A stretch of DNA of 8,230 nt from contig QFOV01000142.1 in the NCBI GenBank assembly GCA_003248565.1, positions 1 to 8,230 of the forward strand, in the 5' to 3' direction. Within the stretch, counting starts at the first letter, position 1, and every line of letters begins with the position of its first letter. The notes under the pieces were generated by a model. That model saw only the letters and a program-made list of their open reading frames with translations. It was not told the origin of the DNA and searched no databases. Shown here piece after piece: positions 1 through 5,158 of this stretch. Source of the stretch: Stenotrophomonas sp. (lineage in GTDB: Bacteria > Pseudomonadota > Gammaproteobacteria > Xanthomonadales > Xanthomonadaceae). The translations under genes were made by a program, and so were the position numbers.

Positions 1-406
1 CATATCGTGCTGTTCCGTCGATGTAGCTGAGCTGTGCAATGGCCCGTCTAGCCAACGCGGGAACTTCCGATCGACTTGACGTCAGCAGTGCCTCAATCTC
101 GTCCCATCTCCTGCTACGACCGCCATGCCCTGGATGTGAGTCCACACCAACCTCAGCAGTCTCGTAGAGCGCATTCCATTCCACAAAAATGCGCCACTGC
201 TCAACCTCGAGCGCTACCAGCTTCTCGTCTATTGGCCACACCAGGAACGTCTCGAGGTACCTGCCCTCTGCCTCGTCGAAAATGGACTTGAAACGATGGG
301 GAATACCGTCGACGTCCGCTACGCCTGCCCGCGGCCCGTCGTACCACTCGTTCTCCACATGGACTCGTTCCGGTGGTCCGTACTTCAGCACGACTGATGC
401 CTCCAT
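1..406 (-). CDS. Uncharacterised protein, C-terminus beyond the left edge
   Basis: An open frame reads leftward from an ATG at 406-404 with no stop before the window edge, so 135 residues of an unfinished protein are visible. An in-frame TGA lies 27 bases upstream of the ATG with no other start between. An AGGG about 8 bases ahead of the ATG can serve as ribosome binding site. There is no signal peptide or membrane segment, so it is probably cytoplasmic. The protein is acidic and aromatic-rich: an early EWYDGPRAGVADVDG stretch (about residues 19-33) leads into PHRF, then a WPIDEKLVALEVEQWRIFVEW helix-like region. I recall similar YDGPR-x-G-x-AD proteins annotated only as hypothetical, and I assign no function. 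It uses ATA, GTA and TCA codons more freely than the iron genes to the right, which hints at accessory origin. The gene is real on codon pattern and protein character; its role is unknown. Confidence 0.75.
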   Translation of the reverse strand, partial: MEASVVLKYGPPERVHVENEWYDGPRAGVADVDGIPHRFKSIFDEAEGRYLETFLVWPIDEKLVALEVEQWRIFVEWNALYETAEVGVDSHPGHGGRSRRWDEIEALLTSSRSEVPALARRAIAQLSYIDGTARY

Positions 407-597
407 CTGCGTGACCCTAGCCGATGCCCGGCTTCAGGCCAGCTATACACCTTGTACGATGCACACTGCAGGGTGGCTTGCGTCTTTGCAACGGCGCGAT
501 CCCGGTAAGGTCGGGCATGCAAACAACGGCAGCCGTTCGTAGTGTCCGGGCTGGCCCGGGTTCCACGCAGCATCAGCCGCAAATGAAACACCAGTGA

Positions 598-1140
598 TCA
601 CCGCACGACAAAAGACGCATTCAGCGGTATTTCAACGCCACGAAGCCGATCCTTCACCGTCACCGAAACGGCCCACTCGCCACGCTGGTCCGTGGGTTCG
701 GCCACGTACTTCAACGCTGCGGTCGACAGGTAGACGTTCCTGGGGTCACCCTGCAGCTTCACTGCGAAGCACGGCAGATCGCGTTCCCTGGTCGAATAAG
801 ACCCATCCGGGCGAAGAATGACGAAATCGCATGCAACGTCGGTCATTCCGGACGCGGAGTCGACTTTCGGATTTGACAGGAACGTGAGGATGAAGAGCTC
901 GCCATCGGTGCCAACCTCATCCGCTTCGGAAAAGCGTGGAATGGTCTCGGGTGGTGCATCCCACTTCTGCCGCCAGTCCTGGTCCGGGGTAATCACCAAG
1001 GTGGCGCTGAAGCCCTCACGGGACTTTGCCGAGGCCGTCTCGGGAACCGGCTTTCCCTTCATGTCCACCCATCCACTCTGCGCGACAGATGGCAAGGGCA
1101 AGAGAAGCAGGCCGACAAGCCACAGGCTGCGGATTTTCAT
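598..1140 (-). CDS. Secreted hypothetical protein (180 aa)
   Basis: The start is the ATG at 1140-1138, preceded by AGGAG about 10 bases upstream, and the stop is TGA at 600-598. Residues 1-20 form a clear Sec signal peptide (MKIR, a Leu-rich core, then SVA before QS), so the mature protein should be periplasmic or secreted. It has only two cysteines, C104 and C124, which flank the RPDGS turn and could form one disulfide. The rest alternates hydrophobic and polar residues, with an ITPDQDW stretch near residue 50 and a GDPRNVYLS motif near 131, and looks like a beta-sandwich domain. I recognise this as a hypothetical-protein type common in Xanthomonadaceae, but I know of no function. It lies 137 bases downstream of another secreted-protein gene on the same strand. 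Co-transcription with that gene is possible but not shown. Confidence 0.85.
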   Translation of the reverse strand: MKIRSLWLVGLLLLPLPSVAQSGWVDMKGKPVPETASAKSREGFSATLVITPDQDWRQKWDAPPETIPRFSEADEVGTDGELFILTFLSNPKVDSASGMTDVACDFVILRPDGSYSTRERDLPCFAVKLQGDPRNVYLSTAALKYVAEPTDQRGEWAVSVTVKDRLRGVEIPLNASFVVR

Positions 1141-1172
1141 GATCGGTCAACTCCTGAGCTGGCCCTGGCGCC

Positions 1173-1231
1173 GCAGCGAATGCAGCGAATGCAGCGGCCT
1201 TGGCCATGCGGGTCATGTGGGTCATGTGGGT
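1173..1231. repeat. Two adjacent 9-bp-period tandem repeats
   Basis: The gap between the two secreted-protein genes holds two unrelated short tandem arrays. The first is GCAGCGAAT at 1173-1181 and 1182-1190, plus six bases of a third copy to 1196. Eight bases later comes CATGCGGGT (1205-1213) followed by two exact CATGTGGGT copies (1214-1222, 1223-1231). Both have a 9-base period but different units. They lie upstream of the gene at 598-1140, about 32 to 91 bases before its start codon, so they are in its leader or promoter region. Slippage could change the length of this spacer. No function is evident from sequence alone. Confidence 0.8.
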
Positions 1232-1277
1232 ATGTCCGTGCTGCCCAACGCGGAAGTCTCAATGTGCCCCAGCCACC

Positions 1278-1817
1278 TCAGGGTACCGAGCGCATCGCCG
1301 AGGAAAGCACATGCCAACCTGAGGCATCGTGGCGCAACACGGCATCGTACTGCGATGAGCATGCCTTGCCACACCAGTATCCAAAGGCTACGTCGTAGTC
1401 GCCATCGGGGCGCTTTGCAGGCGTATCCAAGCTCAACCGCATCGCAGTCCCTACGCGTGTGTCGTCCGATGGAGGCTGCCAGGTTGAGCCAGGCAAGAGC
1501 AGGAAACCGGTATGTTCGAGCGCCAGGATCGATTCCGGCGACAGATCGATCATGCCCTTCCCTGCATGGTCGCGGATGGACACATACAGCGGCATGCGGC
1601 TGCTTGCCAGATGTGCGTCGACATCCGCCTGCTGGCGCAGGACCGCCTTCATTACCCCTTGCAGATCAGGGAGCGCCAGCGGTGCCACCTCGGCACTGCC
1701 TTGCGTGCTTGCCTGCGTCGCTTTCAACGGCGGCTCCGCTGCCTGTGCGCCGCCATTCCACGTTGCAGATGACAAAAGAACCGCCAACGATCCCGCAATG
1801 ATCGACTTCCGTATCAT
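1278..1817 (-). CDS. Secreted hypothetical protein with a CGKAC motif (179 aa)
   Basis: The start is the ATG at 1817-1815, with a weak GGGA six bases upstream, and the stop is TGA at 1280-1278. The N-terminus (MIRKS, a hydrophobic stretch, then AQA before AEPP at residue 27) is a Sec signal peptide, so the product is exported. A short Ala/Ser/Thr-rich linker (about 30-48) precedes the folded part. Near the C-terminus, GYWCGKACSSQYDAVL (about 146-161) is followed by SGWHVLSS. Proteins with a Y-x-C-G-x-x-C turn followed by a G-W-x-V strand are often small exported beta-rich domains. The two cysteines, C149 and C153, could pair or bind a ligand. I cannot name a family. The gene has its own sigma-70-like promoter and is first in a leftward block with the secreted-protein gene downstream. 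Confidence 0.83.
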   Translation of the reverse strand: MIRKSIIAGSLAVLLSSATWNGGAQAAEPPLKATQASTQGSAEVAPLALPDLQGVMKAVLRQQADVDAHLASSRMPLYVSIRDHAGKGMIDLSPESILALEHTGFLLLPGSTWQPPSDDTRVGTAMRLSLDTPAKRPDGDYDVAFGYWCGKACSSQYDAVLRHDASGWHVLSSAMRSVP

Positions 1818-2153
1818 GTTCGTCCCAGCCTGGTACAGGCGAGGATTATTCTGCGCATGGGAGAAGCTTGTCCACCCTCATCCCGCCCGCAGTGCTGGCT
1901 ACGGCTGGATGCGATGCCTCGCACTCTCGAATCGGCGTGCAACGCAAACCAGGCAACGCAATCGGCGGCGCCGAGACCAGTAGCTGATGCAGTGTGCGTC
2001 CCGCAATGATTCAAGGCACTCCCTGTCGGCCCCCAGCCCTGCCAGCCGGCAGCCTCGGCCTGCATGCGCTGTGAAGACGCTACTATCCAGATGACCGCGG
2101 CGCGCGAATGCACCTGCATGCCCCCTTTTGAACTCGAATGGAAACGTGACCCA
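1818..2153. other. Divergent intergenic region, no gene seen
   Basis: This 336-base stretch separates the minus-strand secreted-protein gene from the plus-strand racemase-like gene. Open frames cross it on both strands, but they have Arg/Ser/Cys-rich, non-protein-like translations and no ribosome binding sites. Besides the leftward promoter at 1845-1874, it contains two short direct repeats: AATCGGCG at 1930-1937 and 1960-1967, and GCAACGCAA at 1939-1947 and 1953-1961. A weak rightward -10-like TACTAT lies at 2081-2086, without a convincing -35 element. No hairpin with a T-run is present. Confidence 0.6.
1845..1874 (-). promoter_or_regulatory. Candidate sigma-70 promoter of the CGKAC secreted-protein gene
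   Basis: Read on the minus strand, TGGACA at 1874-1869 (5 of 6 to TTGACA) is separated by 18 bases from AATAAT at 1850-1845 (5 of 6 to TATAAT). Transcription would start near 1838, giving a leader of about 20 bases before the ATG at 1817. AT-rich hexamers stand out in this GC-rich DNA. Placement and spacing are right, but the match is by eye only. Confidence 0.5.
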
Positions 2154-2858
2154 ATGGAACTGCGCACGATCGGCTTGCTGGGCGGGATGAGTTTTGAAGG
2201 ATCGTCGGTCTATTACCGCTTGATCAACGAAGCGGTCCGCACCCGCTTGGGATCACTGCACTCAGCGCAGATCCTGCTGTATTCGGTCGATTTCCAGAAG
2301 ATCGTAGACCTGCAGAAGGCAGGCCGCTGGGAGGAGGCCGGCGACCATCTGGCAGCCATCGCCCGACGCCTGGAGTCGGCCGGCGCCGACTGCATCATGA
2401 TCGGCGCGGTGACCATGCATCTGGTCGCCCCGGTCGTTCAACAGGCCATCGGCATTCCCTTCCTGCATATCGTCGATGAGACTGCACGCAGGCTGCTCGA
2501 TGCCGGCTGCCGCAAGCCGCTGCTGCTCGCCACCCGCTATACGATGGAACATGGCTTCTACCAGGCTCGCATGCAGACCCATGGGATATCCGTCATGGTT
2601 CCTGACGATGCGGGCCGCACGCTGACGCACAACATCATTTTCGACGAACTCTGCGCTGGCAAGGTGCTCGATGCATCGCGGGCAGCCCTGATCTCCCTGG
2701 TGGAAGCGGCCAAGGCCTCGGGAGCCGACTCGGTGATTTTCGGCTGCACCGAGATCTGCATGATCCTCGAGACCGACAAGCTGCCGCTTCCAGGCTTTGA
2801 TTCAACCGCGATCCATGTTGATGCGGCGGTCGACTTCGCGCTGGGGACGCCAGCATGA
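2154..2858 (+). CDS. Aspartate/glutamate racemase-family protein with altered active site
   Basis: At 234 residues it has the normal length for the cofactor-independent Asp/Glu racemase family (RacX/YgeA type) and should be cytoplasmic. The ATG at 2154 is chosen because the family begins with IGLLGGMS, here at residues 6-13; the frame is open upstream, but that extension is not family-like. The ribosome binding site is weak (GGAAA about 9 bases upstream). Visible family signatures are LGGMSFEGSSVYYRLINEA (9-27), LHSAQILLYSVDF (35-47), LLATRYTMEHGFY (124-136), IIFDELCAG (161-169) and FGCTEI (196-201). C198 is the C-terminal catalytic Cys. The N-terminal half-site reads G-A-V-T-M-H (84-89), where canonical members have C-N-T-A-H and YgeA has T-N-T-M-H, so A85 replaces the first catalytic residue and V86 replaces the conserved Asn. 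It may be a one-base enzyme, act on another substrate, or be inactive. Its stop overlaps the start of the next gene. Confidence 0.9.
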   Translation: MELRTIGLLGGMSFEGSSVYYRLINEAVRTRLGSLHSAQILLYSVDFQKIVDLQKAGRWEEAGDHLAAIARRLESAGADCIMIGAVTMHLVAPVVQQAIGIPFLHIVDETARRLLDAGCRKPLLLATRYTMEHGFYQARMQTHGISVMVPDDAGRTLTHNIIFDELCAGKVLDASRAALISLVEAAKASGADSVIFGCTEICMILETDKLPLPGFDSTAIHVDAAVDFALGTPA

Positions 2859-3682
2859 GGGTCACCGCCTTGCTGCTGTGCCTGCTTGTGCCGACCGCGC
2901 AGGCCTGCGAGAACAGCCACCTTCCGCTATCCGGTACGGTAACGGTGCCCACCTGTTCACCGCAGCAGGACCCGGAGCACTGCATTTACGCCGGGAAGGC
3001 GCTGTATCAGTACATGGGCGCGATACCCGACAACGATGATGTCCTCACCATCGGCCTGCATGCCAGTCCGTGGCGGGTGTATGACGGTGATATGCGGATC
3101 CTCACCATTGAGGAACTTGCAACCTCAAGCCGGGCGTCACTCAATGGGAAAGTGGAGCGTGTCGAACTCATCGGTTCGTGGACAGGCGTTTCGCCCGCGC
3201 CTGGTGCGCCTTCCCTGGCGCAGCGCCTGTCCGCTGCGCTTGGCGGCGTTCCCGTCAGTGGTGAGGATGGGTTCCTCTGGCTGAGCAGCGACGGCTCGCG
3301 CCGCACTACCCGCCAGGCGTTCACGCTGCGCGAGGGTGGCGGCTCCTACTACCTGCCGAAGGACGAAGCGTTGCTGGTGTCCCTGGCTGCTGGCTGGTTT
3401 GCACAGGCGCAGGACGTCCTCCCCGAAAACGATGCGAACCTGCAGATGCTGGCCGCTGCGGGCAAGGACATCTTCCTGCTCTGCCCAGACGAAGCACTGG
3501 CAGGCTTTGAACATGCAGCAGGCATCGGTAGCGCGATTGCCGCCTACAATGCAGCGGTCATGCGCATGGAGCGTGGCCACGCAGGCGATCGGACTGCTGC
3601 ACTTGCGCTGCTGGAACAGGCTGCCGCGCAGGGAGATGAGAAGTCCAAGGCATTGCTGAGCCTGGAGACGGCATCAAGATAG
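2855..3682 (+). CDS. Secreted protein with Sel1-like C-terminus (275 aa)
   Basis: The ATG at 2855 sits inside the racemase stop (ATGA overlap), which implies translational coupling and a shared transcript. Residues 1-17 are a short signal peptide ending AQA, with mature C18. The -2 Gln does not fit a lipobox, so cleavage by signal peptidase I is more likely than lipidation. Mature cysteines are C18, C34, C43 and C210, enough for two disulfides in the periplasm. The central part (about 50-210) is an unrecognised mixed alpha/beta region. Residues 229-268 (AAYNAAVMRMERG, then AALALLEQAAAQGDEKSKALL) resemble a single Sel1/TPR-like helical hairpin, suggesting a protein-binding end. Pairing an exported protein with a cytoplasmic racemase-like enzyme is unexplained; a role linked to D-amino acids or the cell wall is only a guess. 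Confidence 0.83.
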   Translation: MRVTALLLCLLVPTAQACENSHLPLSGTVTVPTCSPQQDPEHCIYAGKALYQYMGAIPDNDDVLTIGLHASPWRVYDGDMRILTIEELATSSRASLNGKVERVELIGSWTGVSPAPGAPSLAQRLSAALGGVPVSGEDGFLWLSSDGSRRTTRQAFTLREGGGSYYLPKDEALLVSLAAGWFAQAQDVLPENDANLQMLAAAGKDIFLLCPDEALAGFEHAAGIGSAIAAYNAAVMRMERGHAGDRTAALALLEQAAAQGDEKSKALLSLETASR

Positions 3683-3696
3683 CTCGTGCATGGCAG

Positions 3697-3711
3697 GTGT
3701 CGGTGCGACAC
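3697..3711. other. Short perfect hairpin between convergent genes
   Basis: GTGTCG and CGACAC form a 6-bp stem with a 3-base loop, 15 bases past the stop of the plus-strand gene and within the 81-base gap to the converging small membrane gene. No T-run follows on either strand, so it does not meet the pattern of an intrinsic terminator, although its position between converging genes would suit one. Confidence 0.3.
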
Positions 3712-3763
3712 ATCCGCACTTCGCTTTGATCGGCTGCCGACGCGGTGCCGGTCTGGTGCTGCT

Positions 3764-3937
3764 TCAACGGACGGTTCTTCTTCGCCACAAGGCAAACACG
3801 CCGACCAGCAAGGGCAGGATCGACAGCAGGAAGAAGAAGAGGTCCCAGCCTCCTTCAACCACCAGCATGCCGATCAGGCCAAGCATGCTCAGGATCGCCA
3901 GCACCGTGGTCACGATGATCGTGCGCTTGCCGGTCAT
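3764..3937 (-). CDS. Small two-helix membrane protein (57 aa)
   Basis: The ATG at 3937-3935 overlaps the TGA of the PepSY-TM gene (ATGA), and an excellent AAGGAGGT lies six bases ahead of it inside the end of that gene, so both start and expression are well supported. The stop is TGA at 3766-3764. The protein begins MTGKR and has a first hydrophobic helix at about 6-27. A short EGGW turn (28-31) follows, then a second helix with FFFLLSILPLLVGVFAL (34-50), and it ends in WRRRTVR. By the positive-inside rule both ends face the cytoplasm, giving a helical hairpin. It is the last gene of the receptor/PepSY operon, so it could be an accessory subunit that stabilises or regulates the PepSY-TM protein. 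That role is inferred only from context. At 57 residues it is easily lost to gene-length cut-offs. Confidence 0.8.
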   Translation of the reverse strand: MTGKRTIIVTTVLAILSMLGLIGMLVVEGGWDLFFFLLSILPLLVGVFALWRRRTVR

Positions 3938-5082
3938 GGCGCCACCTCCTTCAAATCGCCGCGTGCCTTTACCTTCCGCTTGCGCCTACGGTCCCACCAC
4001 AGCCATGCACCGTTGAGGGTGATGAACAAGGTCAACCAGGTGCAGGCGGTCCACAGTATCTTCAGCGGCATGCCACCGTAGTCACCGAAATGCAGTGGCT
4101 CGGACAAGGTGATGGCCTTGAGGTACCAGGGAAGTTCAGCGGTCCCCGCTACCTCGCCATTGGCAGCATCCACCAGCACTACCCTTACCAAGCGCTCGTC
4201 CAGGCCGCTGCCGGCCACCAATACGGTGTAATGGCGCGGCGTGGAAAAGTCCGTGGCCGGCCACAGTATCGAACTGACCTGCCAGCCTGTTGGTGCTGCG
4301 GTCAACGCCGATGCAAGCGCCTGGTCGGCATCGATGGGCGGATGGCGTGGATCGACGGGCGCGCCCGTGTGCATGCTCTGCACACGTGCAAGCTGCTGTT
4401 GCGACCACAGCCCGGTCGCCAGGGTACCGAAGCCAAGCAGCAAGCCGGTCAGGCTGACGGCGAATGCCCAGCCCAGCACGATCGCACCGATGGTGTTGTG
4501 CAGGTCCAGTTGACGCAGCCTCGGCCCCTTGCCCCGCCGCAGCAGGCCGAACGCCACCTTCTTGGCATGCGGCCAATACACCACCAACCCGGACAGCAAC
4601 GACACCAGCACCAGCAACGCGAAGAAGGCGCCGAGCAGTTCGCCGAACGGCCCGAGGAACCACTGTGCATGCAGCTCCAGCAGGAAGCCGGTCAAGGTTG
4701 TTCCATCCCCTGCGCTGGCATCCATGCGTTCGGCGGTTGCCAGATCGGTGAACTGCAGCTTCGCCCGCTCGAAACCGCTGTCACCGTGCGGGACAGTGTT
4801 GAGCAGCAGCAAACCCGGATGGTGATCCGCATCAAGGCCAAGATAGATCACCTTCTCGTCCGGGCTGGCAGCCAGCACCGCATCCACCGACTCGGCCAAG
4901 GGCCGCTGCGAAGCGGACAATCCCGGCGCGGCAGGCATCACCCCCATCGCCGCGTCGATCTCCTCGTGGAAGATCAGCACCGTACCGGTCAGGCACAGCA
5001 CGAGGAAGGGAAGCGTTGCCAGCAGGCTGCACCAACGATGCAGCCACAGGTTCAGACGGTAGGTGCGGGAAGTGCCAGTCAC
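3934..5082 (-). CDS. PepSY-TM protein, probable ferric-siderophore reductase
   Basis: This is an inner-membrane protein of the PepSY-associated TM family (FoxB/PiuB relatives), whose characterised members are heme-containing and reduce ferric siderophores. The start is taken as GTG at 5082-5080, giving 382 residues. The frame stays open to 5226, but that part lies in the gap and under the receptor's 3' end and has a non-protein-like translation. No strong ribosome binding site is seen (only GAG 10 bases upstream). Landmarks: LNLWLHRWCSL (10-20, H15) entering TM1 (about 19-38), FHEEID (38-43), a periplasmic PepSY region (about 55-125), LHAQWFLGPFGELLG (137-151, H138) before TM2 (152-170), LDLHNTIG (192-199, H195) before TM3 (200-220), a second periplasmic region, LHFGDYGG (330-337, H331), and TM4 (about 341-363) ending in a basic tail. 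The repeated membrane-edge histidines fit heme ligands. It lies downstream of the receptor and overlaps the small membrane gene. Confidence 0.88.
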   Translation of the reverse strand: MTGTSRTYRLNLWLHRWCSLLATLPFLVLCLTGTVLIFHEEIDAAMGVMPAAPGLSASQRPLAESVDAVLAASPDEKVIYLGLDADHHPGLLLLNTVPHGDSGFERAKLQFTDLATAERMDASAGDGTTLTGFLLELHAQWFLGPFGELLGAFFALLVLVSLLSGLVVYWPHAKKVAFGLLRRGKGPRLRQLDLHNTIGAIVLGWAFAVSLTGLLLGFGTLATGLWSQQQLARVQSMHTGAPVDPRHPPIDADQALASALTAAPTGWQVSSILWPATDFSTPRHYTVLVAGSGLDERLVRVVLVDAANGEVAGTAELPWYLKAITLSEPLHFGDYGGMPLKILWTACTWLTLFITLNGAWLWWDRRRKRKVKARGDLKEVAP

Positions 5083-5119
5083 GTATGTAGGGCTCGTTGC
5101 TGCAGGAGGTCGCTGCACA

Positions 5120-5153
5120 CGCCGCCATCCGGCACCTCTGCCGGATGGCGGCG
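5120..5153. other. Perfect 15-bp hairpin between receptor and PepSY-TM genes
   Basis: The arm at 5120-5134 is the exact reverse complement of 5139-5153, with a 4-base loop (5135-5138, CCTC on the plus strand and GAGG on the minus strand). In the minus-strand transcript it begins five bases after the receptor's TGA and ends 37 bases before the GTG of the PepSY-TM gene. No T-run follows, so it is not a classical intrinsic terminator. Such structures often protect the upstream message from 3' exonucleases or reduce downstream expression, either of which would give more receptor than reductase. It could also be a copy of a dispersed palindromic repeat. It lacks the GTAG flank of the Stenotrophomonas SMAG family. 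Confidence 0.85.
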
Positions 5154-5158
5154 CACGC

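Noticed and set aside
546..559. CCGGG-CTGG-CCCGG inverted repeat as terminator for the secreted-protein gene at 598-1140
   Set aside because: Only a 5-bp stem with no T-run on the minus strand, and such short GC palindromes are frequent here.
385..591. Minus-strand open frame of 68 codons upstream of the left-edge gene
   Set aside because: It overlaps the start of the left-edge gene in another frame, has an Arg/Cys-rich translation, and lacks a ribosome binding site.
818..1801. Plus-strand open frame spanning both secreted-protein genes
   Set aside because: It crosses two genes that have signal peptides, ribosome binding sites and proper stops on the other strand. Its own translation is Ser/Pro/Arg-rich and low in complexity.
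5101..5140. Pseudoknot between the hairpin loop (GAGG on the minus strand) and CCTC about 10 bases downstream
   Set aside because: The 4-bp pairing is possible, but the connecting strand would have to span a 15-bp stem with about 10 bases, which is too short for a usual H-type pseudoknot.
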